A stretch of 64,000 bases of DNA, from contig OX439038.1 in the NCBI GenBank assembly GCA_949317995.1, positions 68,892,659 through 68,956,658 of the forward strand, in the 5' to 3' direction. Positions within the stretch are counted from its first letter, which is position 1, and each line of letters starts with the position of its first letter. A program made the position numbers and the translations under genes. Origin of the DNA: Acholoe squamosa (lineage: Eukaryota; Annelida; Polychaeta; Phyllodocida; Polynoidae). Positions 45,629 through 57,924 of this stretch are shown here, piece after piece. The notes beneath the pieces were generated by a model that was not told where the DNA came from, ran no database searches, and saw only the letters and a program-made list of their open reading frames with translations.

Positions 45629-48457
45629 TCAGGTGGCAGAATTCTTTGAATTCTTAGACCACTCTATAGTCTTTGCTTTCTGAGCTCTGGAATCAATTCT
45701 GTTCCACAGTTGGACACCCCTGTAATAAGGACTTTTCTTGAACTTTTCAAGGTTTGGTTTCTTCAGGGGAAATTTTATTTTCGTGTCACCTCTGGTCTTT
45801 TGGGTCTCAGTGGCCCTTAGGCCCAGTTTTGTGACTTGCTTGTACATAAAGATTGCCAGTTGTTTTTGGCGTCTGATGTCTAGTCTATCAACAACACACC
45901 GGGTGTGGAGGACCTCTGTACTGGTTTTGATGTTGAAGGACTTTGTAAAAATTCTAAGCCCCCTGTTTTGCAACCTCTGGAGCTTTGTGGTTTGATCAGC
46001 ATTTGCGCCATCAATCACAAAGCTGCAGTAATCAAAAAATGGTAAAATGGTGTGTCTATAAACTATACCCGCAACCTTCTCTGTCATGAGGTAACGCAGT
46101 TTACCGAACATGAACAATTTTTGCCCAATGACTGATCTAGTATTGGCCATTTGGGCATCTAGGGACAAAGTAAAGTCAATTTTGACACCTAGGTATTTAT
46201 ACATGGTTGGGTACTCTAGAATGGTTCGGTCAATAGTTATGTTTTGTAACCCTGCAACACGGGCTTTCTCTTTTCCACCATACCAAACTACTTGCGTTTT
46301 TCTGGCATTAATGGTGAGGCCACTGGTGGTACACCAACCAACTATCTTATCAAGGTCAGATTGTACATGCTCTTTAATCCGTTTGGGGTCGCGGTCTTTG
46401 GACAATATAACTATGTCATCTGCATATAACATGATTCTACAGTGATCCACAATCGAGACTACTTGGTTTACATATAATATAAACAACAGGGCACCTAGAA
46501 TGGACCCTTGGGGGACTCCGAACGAGACATCCTTTTCACTTGACCTTGAGTCATTCAGCAAGGTGGTTTGCTTTCTGTGTCCTAGGTAACTCGCTAACCA
46601 GTAAGGCCCCACCTATCCCCATGTCTTTTAATCGTTTCAGTAGGAGAGTGTGATGTATACTGTCTAAGGCCTTGCTGAAATCTATATAGACAGCACAGGT
46701 TAGCTTGCCTTCATCTCTGGCCTCATATAGATAATTTACTGATCATAAACTGCATCTGGTGTCCCTTTATTTTTGACAAAACCGTACTGTTGGGGCGATA
46801 TCCAGCCTTTGTCTTCTGCTAACTTTGTAATATGGGCATGGGCTACTCTCTCCATTAGCTTACCAGGGAGGGGGAGTAGACTTACTGGTCGCCAGTCTGA
46901 CACCTCATTTAAGTCTCCAGTTTTTGGAATCGGGATTACTGTGGCCGACGCCCAGCTCTTGGGAAAAATTCCTTGTCTGAAGCTGTTATTAAATAGTGAT
47001 GCTAGTTGAGGTGCTAATGCCTCAAAGGCATCCTTTAAAACTCTGGAGGACATATTTGGTAAGCCAGATGATTAAGTGGTAATTATTGATTTGACCAACT
47101 TGGTTATGTCAGCACTAGTAACTTCGGGTATGGGCATCTCATCTCCTCCCATCCCTTGTACTTGTTTCATGTAATCCTCAATGGAGGGCTCAGGATCCCT
47201 CATTCCCCAGTCTAAATTTTCAAAGAGTTTTTTACCGATGCTTGCTAAATAACTGTTGCAATACTCACTGGCATTGTCAGCCTCCTGCCTATCCCCATTT
47301 GTGTCTATGAAGGTTGCTGTAGACTGTTTAACCTTGGGGTTTATTATGCCATTTAGATGCCTCCAGAAAAGTGCTGGGTCATCCTTAGCGTCATCAAGTT
47401 TGGTCTGGACAACATTTGCTTGTGCTGCTTTTACCCCTCTATTGATTGTGACTCTAAGGACCTTTGGTTCATTAAGAGTGTCTAAGTTTTTGGTTTCCAA
47501 GTATTCCTGCATTAGGTCTCTCCTGTCTGCCATCATTTCCCTTAATTCCTGAGTCATCCATTCATTTTGGATTATTCGGTACCTGATCTCTTTTAGGGGG
47601 CAATACTCATCAAGGTATATTGTGATCCTTGACACAATGATCTTCCACTGCTTTAGTGGGTCTTTCTCAGCATAGTATTCTCCCCAATCATCCTGTACTA
47701 GGTCTTCCCACAGCTGATATTTATCATACTTCCTATAACTTCTGCCCTTGAAGGAGCTAATGGGGGGTTTATTTCTAGTAATTTTGCATGAGGCCATAAC
47801 AGGTAGGTGATCGCTCATGAGGTCTGGGAGGACGCGAGCCTCTGTAACATGCAAACAATTTGTCATAATATGATCCAGGCAAGTGTCTCCTTCTGGCCTC
47901 GTGCAACTGTTAATTTTCTGTTGGAGGCCCATAGCTGCTGTCATTACTGCTAAATTTTCAGTGTCAGTGTGGTTCAGGTCTAACAAGTCAATATTTGTGT
48001 CACCCAGCACCCAAATCTCTACATGGCCATCGTCAACCGTGTCTATACAGTTCTCCAAGTGTATAATGAAATTACCTACATTACTGTTTGGCGGCCTATA
48101 TACGTTAATTACGACCTGCCGTTTGTGCTTTTTCTGATCAATTTTGACTGTAAGGCATTCTATGTCAGCTGTCTGGAAGGAACACTCCACCTTAGTAGTG
48201 TAGGGAAAGACTGTGTTGGTGACATACATCAGAAGTCCCCCTCCCCATGTATCAGTAATCCTGTCTTGTCTATGAAAACCTTTCCCAGCCCATAATAAAT
48301 CATTGTCCCTATGCCTCTCGTCCAACCAAGTTTCACCCAGACATACCACATTTATAGTATTCAACATTTCTTGTATTTGTGCCTTCTTATCAAAGCAACT
48401 TCTACAGTTGAAGTAACCAAACTTTTGGCCTTTGATGGTGGCTTCATCTTCAGCCAT
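45629..48457 (-). pseudogene. LINE endonuclease-reverse transcriptase, broken
   Basis: The first part (48457-47072, 461 codons) is an apurinic-type endonuclease: GYFNCRS, LGETWLDE (catalytic Glu), INVYRPPNS, GDTNIDL and SDHLPV (catalytic His). The RT follows (47053-46736 and 46612-45629) with WRPVSLLP, FGVPQGSILGALLF and the MLYADDIVIL box. The C-terminus has RGVQLWNRI, common in Jockey/CR1-like LINEs. Damage is limited to one in-frame TAA (47074-47072) between endonuclease and RT, and two compensating frameshifts near 46737 and 46612. Motif A (AVYIDFSKALD) lies between those in the other frame. No ORF1 is seen upstream. Confidence 0.9.
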
Positions 48458-49754
48458 CAGTCGCCTGGCATTAGGAGACAGGAATAGTTATATGTCCTAT
48501 ATAGAGAAGGATGACAAATCTACCTTCTCTGTGTAAATGCCTGTCTATCTTAAATGTGACCTGTAGCTGACCTTGAGAGTTACCCTTGGTGGTTTGCATG
48601 TCACCCACACTGCCAGATGACATGACTCAGACTGATGACATCCCATATGGGATTGGATAAGATGAGCTCAACATCCAGATTGGGAGCTGAAATGGTATAC
48701 TGGTGACAGTCATTTTCTATATAAGTGATTATACAGGGTGACAAATGATGGTATTAGTCACATAGGAGAAGTGTCTTATTAGTTGTCCTAGTGTTATAAA
48801 TAAGATAAGTAAGCTATAGATTATACCGTTGTGAGGGAGAGGTGGGAAAAAAAGGTCCAGCAGCCCGCTACGGGAAAAGAGTCTTTTGATGTGGATTTGC
48901 TGGTGGAAAACATATTAAACTAAACTAAACTAATTTACTAAATATTAGTACCAAAATGATATGTATTAAAGTAGAAATTCTATCATAATTAAACATCAGG
49001 TATGTACTGAGAATATAAATATGATCAGCAATAAATGTCAAAAGTTCTGTATTAGCATAGCATTGTCCATAGTTGTAAGAGTTTAGTGAGTTAGGACTGT
49101 TCATGGGTAGTGCCAAATAAGGACAGATATCCATGCCTTTATAAATATAGACCTTCAGACTATATACAGGGTTATACTTATATTTTGTCACGGCTGCTTC
49201 TTCCATGCAGGGTCTCCAGTTCTCAAAGTTGTGGATACTTACATCCGGGGAGGGGTAGTCTCGAACAAATTTACCACGGAACACATCATGTAGTTTAACA
49301 ACAGTAGACACTCAATTTATTTGAGTAGGTAAGGTGGGGCCAGGAGCAAATAATTATTTAAATTAATGCTAGATTCTCAGTTGACTGTTGACAATAATTA
49401 TCACTTAGGCCGATAGACTGTGATCTGAATACTCATGTATCACAGCCTGACCCTCGTACAGGTCATTTGATAAATTCATAGGATAGGATGCCCCAGGCTC
49501 CTGTCCATTGGTCACATATAAGGGAAAAAAACATGTTATGGTTAGGCTTCTCCCTTTAAATTGATCTAAAATCCATCTTTTTCTTCAGATTATCAAAGAA
49601 TATGGCTTTACAAAGGCTATAAACATAAAAGAATTGTTTTGTTTTAGAAAGACTCAAGTCATGTGTAAGCTTTTCTTCATATTTTCTTTATATTTTCGTT
49701 CTTTATAAAATCTGTCCAAAATCTTTTTATGGATATGCAGAGGGTCATGTCACT
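48458..49754. other. noncoding stretch
   Basis: No supported gene. Near 48915-48930 the sequence TTAAACTAAACTAAACTAA looks like a short-repeat tail of a plus-strand SINE or LINE end, with an AGCAGCCCGCTACGGG segment 60 bp upstream. The element itself cannot be delimited. Confidence 0.45.
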
Positions 49755-50444
49755 ACGGAGCCTCTATGGGGACATACCAAAAATAATTTTTTCAAGCAAA
49801 ATATATTCCTGTGGATACTGTGACATTCCTGCGGAAACTGGGACATTCCTGCGGAAACTGGGACATTCCTGGGGATACTGGGACATTCCTACGGATACGG
49901 GGAGATTCCTGCGGAAACTGGGACATACCTGCGAATACTGGGAGATTAGAACTTTTTTGTGGATACAGGAACAATTCTTGTAAATACAGGAACATTTCTT
50001 GCCGATTTTGTGGGAGCAAAGAAAATCTTTTTTTTGGCAGATGAAAGCATAAGTCTAGCACTTGCCCAAGTATTGTTCGTGCACCTGCAAGAATTCCTTT
50101 TGCACCTGCAGGAATTCCCCTGTATCTGCAAGAATGTCCCTGTACCCGCAAGAATATCAATTTTTTTGCAGGAAAAAGAAATTTTTTTAGGTATATCCTA
50201 TTAGGGATGAATTGTCCTTATATCCACAAGAATTGTTCAGTACCTGCAAGAATTGTTCAGTGCCTGCAAGAATTGTTCAGTACCCGCAAGAATTGTTCAG
50301 TAGCTGCAAGAATTGCTTAGTATCCGCAAGAATTGTTCAATATCCGTAAGAATTTTCTCTGTACCCGTAGGAATTGTTCAGTACCTGCAAGAATATTTTT
50401 TCTGATAAAAAAAAAAAATTTTGGTATGTCCTCTTGGGGCTCCG
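49755..50444. mobile_element. second minisatellite foldback element
   Basis: Ends ACGGAGCCTCTATGGGGACA and its near inverse finishing GGGGCTCCGT. Flanks ATGTCACT and ATGTGACC (6 of 8 equal) could be a decayed target duplication. The left arm has about eight units of the GGATACTGGGACATTCCTGC type (49800-50000). The right arm has about ten units of the CAAGAATTGTTCAGTACCCG type (50080-50395). Same family as 10850-12203, but the left arm repeats belong to a different sub-type (GGGACATTCCTGC), so arms are not exact inverses. It has no coding capacity. Confidence 0.8.
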
Positions 50445-53400
50445 TATGTGACCCTCCCCTATGATTGGTTGGTCTATGGATATTCTTTTTGAAATGGTTA
50501 AGCAAGTTTTACCTCTATAATTTTTAAAGGTGAAAAAAACGAAATTACAAAGAGTAATATAGTTTTTCTTATTTGCAAAAGAAAATACAAGTAAAATCAT
50601 TACATGAATATAATATTATAATTTTTGTCACATGATGCCTGAGAGCCAATGATTGAAGGGATCCCCTCCTGACATTATGACATCATAGGGTGTTTCCCAG
50701 GTCCGTTCATCAGAATGTACATATCAGCATAGAAACAAAGAATTTAAAGGGAGAAATGGGGTTTCCTTCCAAGTTGAATATATTCTTTATTAGATCTTTT
50801 CTCTAAAGCGATTATATAAAGATTTCTTCAAAATAAGAGAAAAACTACCCAGCACGATACCAACTAACTAATGGTAGACCAAACCAACTGCAGACGTGGG
50901 AGATATAGAAATGAAACAGTAACTTTCATGCCAGCACTGTAACATTCTTTAAAAGGGAATTCAGAAAAAAATGAAAAGTGTTTTCTTTCCAAGTTTACCT
51001 GTCCCCTTTCACACAATTTAGCTTGTTTTTTATGTTGGTTATTCCTGTGCCTAATCCTGCTCATGCAGTCTCTCTGAATTGTCTAGTGAAATATTCAGAC
51101 CAGCACAAACAGTGCTCACACAAATGCGCCTGTTTCCCTGGCTTAATTTAATTGGTAATTGAGTTTTTTAAATGATTACAGTGCCTCACGTCTTATCGGG
51201 GAATTTAATGCTACTTTAGGGGGTCGTGACTGATGTCTCTATATCCAATCCTCTGTTGCAAGCATTTAGACTTTATAACGTTTTAAGAGAGTTAATCCAA
51301 TGGCTCCTCGTCATTCCCGACAATAAAACTATTATTTATTCAAATCAGATTTCAACCTAGAACCCACAGTATGCGTAACATGTATGGCTTTAACTTAAGC
51401 ATATCACATTTTCTCCTGGAAATATTGCAATCCAAGAAATAGCATCATAGTACTGCCTGCTATTGAGATGACCAGGCCAGTATCCTCAGACAAGTGTCTA
51501 ATGCTGGATCAATAGCTCGATCAGCTGGTACCAAAGGGACACACCTCTTTACAGATGGGCCCTTAGATTTCTCAGATCCTGGAGTCAAGCAGAGTCTACG
51601 AGGCTCTAGCTTAATACTGCTGTCTGAGCCTTCACGCCCAGTATAGCCTGTAGCTTTAGGAGTACTTTAGGGTACACAATCAATAAAGAGTTTGGTTTAA
51701 GGGTATTTTTGCCCTGGCTATAGATCCACCACAATTTGCCAAGGGTAAAATGCTTTCAATATTTTCCTTCTATTCCTCTATATAGCATATGAGCTTGAAC
51801 ATTGTTTTCCTTTGAAGCAATAGGATAGAGGTGGAGGCTGTGTAGTTATTGGACCCTGGATAAAGCCAGGTGCGTATATATTCCCTCACATGTAAGCACC
51901 CCATTACACCACCCCTCCATCTGCAAGGCCTCTGCCTGAAGGTATGGCATGCCGAACATCTGTGTTTAGAATGGGGTGCAAGTTGTAAATAGAAAGCGTG
52001 TAAGGCCATGTGAATAGAAAGGGGTTTTACTAAAATGCACACGGTTCTGGAATCAAGGAACACTTACATGGCAAACCACAATCAGCTAATGCTCTGGGAG
52101 TCTACCACTAGGAATGGAAGAATGATCGCCACCCAAACCAGTCAGGGAAATAGTTTCATACTGTACTCTCTGAGTAGGATTGGAACAGGAAGGCTGTATG
52201 TTCTGTCTGACACTTAAAACTGCAGATCCCCCTATGCCTGTAGGTTGGCCTGTAGTAGAGGTGTTTAATGGGCAGTGTGAGCTAGCAGGAGGTGAGTTGG
52301 ACTTCTCCAGGGCTGCTTCTTATGAAACCCCGGCTGCAGGTAAAGGTCACATACATACCTTGAGGCAAAGTGAAGGAACCATCCCTATACAAAACATTCA
52401 CTTACCGGTATCTCATTTCATGAAAAAAAAAACAGGTTCTATTGATGATGGAAAATAAAACTGTTATCGATACCAATACATACCTTCCCTTGTACTGTAA
52501 TATCCTCAGCATAAGGTGCACCCCGTGTATATAAGTTATATGGTGCAGATATAGGGCTTGCCTTAGAGCAGTCTAGAATGCTCACTCAGAATCCATTGTG
52601 ACCCCATTTAAGATAACAGTTTTATACCCGTCCTCTCATATTCTGAAAACCTTACAAGTTCATGTACTACGACGGGGGAAAAAGTTGATCTCCTCTTTAC
52701 CCATTCAAAATCTGTTCACCGCCTTAAATATAGCTGGAATAAATTAAAGATGTTCCCCAATATTTATGAGCAATCATCTACGTGGAGACCAGCAAAGTAT
52801 GATTATTATTAGATGTACGTGCAATAGGATATGATCTATTAGTGTGTGACTAAAAATGGTCTAAATCTGGGCCATTGTCACCGATTTCTACAAATAGAGC
52901 TCAGCCAATGTGAGCTTGGAATTGGATAGTGGAAATGGTGAGACATGACCAGGTGTGTGGCTGTTACACAGAAAATAACATAGTGGCCTGTTTTGTTTGT
53001 TTTTTTTTGGGGGGGGGAGGGGGAAGGTGCCAGACTCCAATAAGTGCCATCACAGAATTTGGAATTTAAACTCAATACCATGTTTTGAATAAGCTAGGGA
53101 TAGGGTTGTACTGAAATATATTTATAAGCTCCAGGGGCTTACAGGTATGGTAGCGGACGCTTTAAGAGACAGCCATATGCCTCTTCTTATATACAACTAT
53201 ACATAGACCCATGTTCCATGTCAGCTAATGACATTATCACCACCATTACATCATGAGAACATGGCAGCCTTATGGGCAGTAGTAGAGCCTCTATATAACA
53301 GTTTTACTCCCTGTGCTTAGTCATCCAGTGCAACTTTGTGGCCTACAATGGGGCAATCTCAATACAACCCATTTCATGGCGTGGACTGAGTTCAGCTTGG

Positions 53401-53835
53401 GTAGGAAGCCACTGGGTTTCAAAATGACGCAAGGTACACCATGATAGACTGCAGTCTGACCCTCACACCCCCTGGTGTCTGGGTGGAGGAGTAGGGTATT
53501 ATAGGAGTAGTAGAGTATATATTTGTGTTAACATTATATATGGTGTGACAGGGACAGGACCATAATGGGGTGTTCATGCACACAGTCTATGGGCCCTGTG
53601 TAAACATATTCACCCAACCAGACATACATCACTTTGTTTAGTAGACGCTTACTCTGCTCCATACAATTACTCGATTACTTGGTTTACTTTATGGAAACTC
53701 ACATAAGTACCACTGTGCATCACTTGCCCCGGGATCACTTGCACTTTACCTTTGATGTTTATATGTGTGTACTTCTAGTGCCCATTTCACACTTATTGAT
53801 TTACTGATTTGTATAGCACTCTTCTTTATACCGTA
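50445..53835. other. noncoding stretch
   Basis: AT-rich, with no gene, RNA or named repeat that I can support. A T8G9-type homopolymer junction lies at about 52996-53014. Confidence 0.55.
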
Positions 53836-54306
53836 TGTAGCGTTCTACCCCTCGATGTTATATCGAATCTTTCGATAAACAACGAAGAACAACTATTCAG
53901 GTTCCAGTTAAAACTTTATTGTCTAATAACACATAGGCATCAGCCGTTCTCGATCACAGTTACAGGTGGCAGAGTTTGAACTCTATTGCAGGTTCGACAC
54001 TAGGCCTTCTAGTGTCTAGAGTTAATATTCCACATGAACCCCCTCTGTGCAGTAGCACAGAGGAGTATTAGAATATGGTAGCCGGGCAGCCGCCGACCAT
54101 TGCTCACAATGGTCAGTCGGGGCTGGACTGACCCTGAGGAAGGCCGTACAACGGCCTTATATACACCGGAGTCGAGGGCCACGTGACCAAGTGGTGACGT
54201 GGCGCTGGACTCCAGCGCCCCCAGGCGTCGGGTAATAGAGGTGCTCTCGACGTCGCCCACGAGGACCACGAAGGTACCTCGAAGACGACGCGGGACCACC
54301 ACACCA
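53836..54306 (-). repeat. 3' LTR of the gypsy-type element
   Basis: On the minus strand it starts TGGTGTGG directly after a polypurine tract and ends CGCTACA, giving TG...CA boundaries and about 471 bp. Inside are a TATA box (GTATATAAGG, 54166-54157), an AATAAA signal (53920-53915) and several small hairpins between them (for example CTCTGTGC/GCACAGAG near 54043-54062 and CACTAG/CTAGTG near 53999-54013). An E-box-like GGTCACGTGGCCC lies upstream of the TATA box. The matching 5' LTR must lie beyond 64000, so the boundary is inferred from these signals. Confidence 0.8.
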
Positions 54307-54318
54307 CCCCCCACTAGA
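54307..54318 (-). promoter_or_regulatory. polypurine tract next to the 3' LTR
   Basis: The minus strand reads AGTGGGGGG immediately before the LTR's TG. This is the expected primer site for plus-strand DNA synthesis in an LTR element. Confidence 0.7.
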
Positions 54319-54898
54319 CTGAAACGAGGTCTCTGAAAATTCAGAGATCCCGGATCAGTCTAAACAATTAGATAATAATATGAACTACTGGATCCGTCGA
54401 CATAGTCGACAGAAACAGTAGAGGAATATATAGAAATATAGTTTCTACTGTACTGTAGAAAAAAAATTATTATCACAGTTAAATTATAAGGCGTTGCTCC
54501 ATCCAACGTAGGAGACCAGTGTCGAAACACTGCTTCACGACCTGCTCCTGGTCGATCCGAGGGAGGCACGACCGGGTATGGCAACCGGGGTCGTGTCGTT
54601 TCCTCCCTGTCTTGTTGAGAAGCTCCTTCCAGCGTAGGAAGCCCATCGATAGCGTACAATACTACTATGATGGTCCTTCGACCGTGAGGCCGAGGATGTG
54701 TGGCACCACCGGGCCCTAAGACCAGGGTGGCGTCGGATCCACACAGCTTCGCAGGGAGGTCCGGGGACAGGAAAGGTACCCCCACTCGTGGAGGGTACAC
54801 CGTCGTCCGGGAACGAGTTCCCAGGGGTTCCGTGCTGACATCGAGACTCTGTTCGATGTCAGCGATCCAGGCTGACGAGGAGGAGCAGTAGTTTCATA
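54319..54898 (-). other. region between ORF3 and the 3' LTR
   Basis: About 580 bp between the stop of the 1001-codon ORF and the polypurine tract. A 146-codon minus-strand frame (54800-54360) ends in a Tyr/Ile-rich low-complexity segment and is not convincing. A hydrophobic run (about 54463-54495) within it would be the only membrane-like segment in this part of the element. Confidence 0.5.
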
Positions 54899-57800
54899 CT
54901 ACTGATCCTCCGAGATGGACCCTGTAGCGGCGTCGATTTCGGCCTGCTCTCCGTCAGTGCGCTCCTCTCCATGTGGAGCGCTGGCGGCTAGCTGGCCCGA
55001 AAACGTCAGCGACTCCGGCAATGGGACCTCACGGTCCATTGTCGTACTCCAAGCCTCGTTAGAGGTCTCGGGTGCATCCCGGGAGTCCCCCTCAGCATCT
55101 GAGTGGAGAACGGCCGAGTCTGCTGAGTCGCTTCCGTCGTCGTCGTCGCTCTCCTGACCTTCACGGTCGTCCTTGTCTCCCTGGTCAGGGGGAGGCTTTG
55201 GAGAATGATCGACGACATCGACGTCCCCGTCTATATCCATCGACTGTTCCACCTCGGCAGGTTCTACTGCTTGGGCGGAAGCCGACGGGTCCGGACAGAC
55301 GGCTACGTTCGCCGGGGCCAGGGGAGTGATGCCCTGAAGATCCGGATGGATCCTCGGTGACACCACTCTCTGGACCGGTGGCGGCGTAGGCTCGGTGGTT
55401 CCCGAGAGGGTTATCAAGGGAACCGAGGAGGAAGACGGGGCTGCTGGCGGGTAGACGGAGGCACCGAGAGACCTACCCGGGGTGTCAGGCTTGTCCTGCA
55501 CCACCTGCTCTCGGCCCAACATCGTCATAGCCGAGCTCAGACTGTCAATCTTTGGAGACAACTCTCTCAAAGGATTCGTCTGAGCCGCCAGCGTCCTGAC
55601 GTCAGGAATCACTCCACCCTCGACGAGGTACCTCTGCGCTTCGCGAGAGGGCTCGGTTCGAATGGGCTTCAGGGTTCGGACGCCATGGTGTTTGTCCCTC
55701 ATCCATTCCGAGAGTTGGACCCCGAAGACTCTAAAGAATTCGCGGTCGATTTCCTCCCAGCCTTCTATGATACTGTCCCTCTTGGTAATATCATATTGGG
55801 CCTGTGCCTCAAAGTTATTGAGACGCGTTCGGACGTCGGTCAGACGAGAGTCCATCTCCATCTGAACGGTCTGGCGCGCCTCATTCCTAGGAGCCGGAAG
55901 GAGCTCGTTACGGATGGCCATGTTTGTTCTATCAAACAGGCCGAACAAGTAGGCACTCGCTTCCTCACGGAATGCCTCACCGAACTTGTCGATAGCAGGG
56001 CTGCCTGTCATCTGTAGAAGTCCCTTACAACGTTCCACGAACGTCTTCGGGACCCCACATTCGACGCCATCGCCGTATGCAGGCTGTGCCAACTCCCAAC
56101 GCAAGGTTGCTGTCGGGGTGTCGGCGCCTGTAACGACGTTGGAGAAGCTAGCTCCTGCTGCCGAGGTCAGTGTCGCGCCTCCCACGTGGACACGCGGCGT
56201 GGCAGCTGGGGTGCTGCCCTCTGCCGCTGCAGGGGGTTTGACAGGGGGAGACGAGTTGGTGGTCACCTTGGGTTGCCGATCACGACCACTCCGGGTTTCC
56301 ACTGTCTTGCCTCCAGTTTTAGCACCACTAGTGCTTGGTTTGGCCGAACCGGTCGAAGCACTCTTCGACTTTTTAGGAGCCGGGGCCGGGGCGGCTTTCG
56401 ATGCCTTTTCGGGCTTCGAGGGAGCAGCCTGCGGCTTAGGCTTCTTAGGTTCAGTCGAACCGGCAGACTTAGCAGCCTCTGTAGAGTGGGGCCTCTTGTT
56501 CCCACTCGTAGAGGCTGTAGGTCCTGGGTCCCGAGGACGACTGGCCTCCCGCTTCTTCCGTTGCTCTACCCTGAACTCGGGGTAGGCACCGTAGAAAGCG
56601 GGCATCAGCTCCGGTCTGATATACAGGCGCTTCGTAGACGGGGGTGCGGGGGCCATCCGCATCCAGTGTCTCGTCGGCGCGCCTGTCTTCTCATTCCGTT
56701 CACACTTTCCAACCAGAGTCTCCACTAGTTGGATAGCGCCCTCGGCGTTGTACTTATGGGGCTGCTTGTACGACTTGAGATGACGCGCCATCAAGCCCCT
56801 TCGTGAAGTCACGAAAGGAGGAGAGGTCGGGTCATCCGGGTCCTGGTAACATGGAATGGTCTTTTCCACCTTAACACAACCGAACTGCGGACGGATGGCT
56901 CGATGCTCTTCAACCAAGTGTCGAGCATACCTGCCGTCCGTCGCATATACGCGAGGGGGGAACCCCTTACGTGTGCAGTTCTCGAAAGCACACTGCTGCC
57001 CTGGATTGAAGATGCGCCATGCGAACCCAATCCGCTGTCGCTCGGGCAGCGACACCCCCGACGAGTCTGAGGCATTCGTGATATTCTCGATCATCGAGAC
57101 ATACCAGTCAATGGCATGACTGTCGTCCGAATACCATTCCTCGTCGTCACTACCATCCTTTCCGACGAGACTTGGGAGTACCACTTGACCATTCTTGCGG
57201 TAGTCCTGAAGCTTTGTCAGTGGCCTGTCATCGACGTACTCAGCACGTCGTTTGGCAGTGATCGCTGACAGTCGCTTCCACTCGTCGACAGCCCTGGCCG
57301 TGTCTGGGGGTGAGGATACGGTGCTCTCCACGGCACCGGCATCGACCTCCGACGGCTCGGTTCCAGGTTCCGGTGGAGCAGTAGACTCGCTACTCCTCTC
57401 CCGGGCTGGAGCCTTCTTGGCTGCGGACTCCTTTTTGCTACTTTCCTTCTTGGGCACCCTAGGGATCTTGAAATCCTTCAAGGTGCCCTTGGATGCCTTT
57501 GATTCAGTCGGCTTCTTGCCCTTAGAACCTGAAGGGGTAGCACTTTTCGATGGAGCAGGTGTCGACGGCTCGTCGACCTCCATCTCATCGGGAGAAGAGT
57601 CTCTCGAGGCGGCAGCAGCTGCGACCTTCAAGTCGCGCTTCTGCTGCTTAGCTGCCTCCTTCGCCTTCCGGCGGAGCTCCTTCTCCCGCTCCTGGGACTC
57701 AGCCAAGGCTTTCTGTGCATCCTCGATCTGCTTCAGAAGGGCTGCACTCTTAGCCGAGGTAGACTCGAGCTCTTGCTCGGGTCTGGTCCTCTTGGACTTC

Positions 57801-57904
57801 TTCTTCTTCTTCTTCTTCTGCGACTTGTGACTCGCCGAAGAGCTGTACCCTGACTGCTCGTCGGACGAGGACCCCATGGTTCTTCCTGAACTGCCGGGTT
57901 CCAC
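54899..57904 (-). CDS. ORF3 of the gypsy-type element, function unknown
   Basis: A 1001-codon intact ORF downstream of Pol. Residues 1-60 are Ser-rich, then KKKKKKKSKR (a likely nuclear signal). About 50-95 is a Glu/Lys/Ala-rich coiled coil, and about 100-215 is disordered Ser/Pro/Lys sequence. About 303-335 holds a C-x4-C...H-x4-H pattern (CAFENC ... RHLVEEH) and about 340-385 a second Cys/His cluster ending RHLKSYKQPH, together resembling paired zinc fingers. About 430-600 is Ala/Pro/Lys-rich. About 640-790 is a predicted helical domain with conserved-looking aromatic and charged residues. The tail is strongly acidic (DDDDGSDSADS). There is no signal peptide, transmembrane segment or fusion-type motif, so it does not look like Env. 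It could be a nucleic-acid-binding accessory or Gag-like protein. I do not recognise the family. Confidence 0.8.
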   Translation of the reverse strand: MEPGSSGRTMGSSSDEQSGYSSSASHKSQKKKKKKKSKRTRPEQELESTSAKSAALLKQIEDAQKALAESQEREKELRRKAKEAAKQQKRDLKVAAAAASRDSSPDEMEVDEPSTPAPSKSATPSGSKGKKPTESKASKGTLKDFKIPRVPKKESSKKESAAKKAPARERSSESTAPPEPGTEPSEVDAGAVESTVSSPPDTARAVDEWKRLSAITAKRRAEYVDDRPLTKLQDYRKNGQVVLPSLVGKDGSDDEEWYSDDSHAIDWYVSMIENITNASDSSGVSLPERQRIGFAWRIFNPGQQCAFENCTRKGFPPRVYATDGRYARHLVEEHRAIRPQFGCVKVEKTIPCYQDPDDPTSPPFVTSRRGLMARHLKSYKQPHKYNAEGAIQLVETLVGKCERNEKTGAPTRHWMRMAPAPPSTKRLYIRPELMPAFYGAYPEFRVEQRKKREASRPRDPGPTASTSGNKRPHSTEAAKSAGSTEPKKPKPQAAPSKPEKASKAAPAPAPKKSKSASTGSAKPSTSGAKTGGKTVETRSGRDRQPKVTTNSSPPVKPPAAAEGSTPAATPRVHVGGATLTSAAGASFSNVVTGADTPTATLRWELAQPAYGDGVECGVPKTFVERCKGLLQMTGSPAIDKFGEAFREEASAYLFGLFDRTNMAIRNELLPAPRNEARQTVQMEMDSRLTDVRTRLNNFEAQAQYDITKRDSIIEGWEEIDREFFRVFGVQLSEWMRDKHHGVRTLKPIRTEPSREAQRYLVEGGVIPDVRTLAAQTNPLRELSPKIDSLSSAMTMLGREQVVQDKPDTPGRSLGASVYPPAAPSSSSVPLITLSGTTEPTPPPVQRVVSPRIHPDLQGITPLAPANVAVCPDPSASAQAVEPAEVEQSMDIDGDVDVVDHSPKPPPDQGDKDDREGQESDDDDGSDSADSAVLHSDAEGDSRDAPETSNEAWSTTMDREVPLPESLTFSGQLAASAPHGEERTDGEQAEIDAATGSISEDQ

Positions 57905-57924
57905 CAGGGAGAGAAGACTCCGGG

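Noticed and set aside
49729..50505. Similar repetitive frames in the second foldback element
   Set aside because: Same artefact of minisatellite arms, with no start context or domain.
54360..54800. 146-codon minus-strand ORF with a hydrophobic stretch, as a possible Env remnant
   Set aside because: The first part is Arg/Pro-rich and the end is low-complexity Tyr/Ile/Ser. There is no signal peptide or Cys pattern.
55072..57830. Long plus-strand frames opposite ORF3 (up to 199 codons)
   Set aside because: They are antisense shadows caused by the high GC content and codon bias of ORF3.
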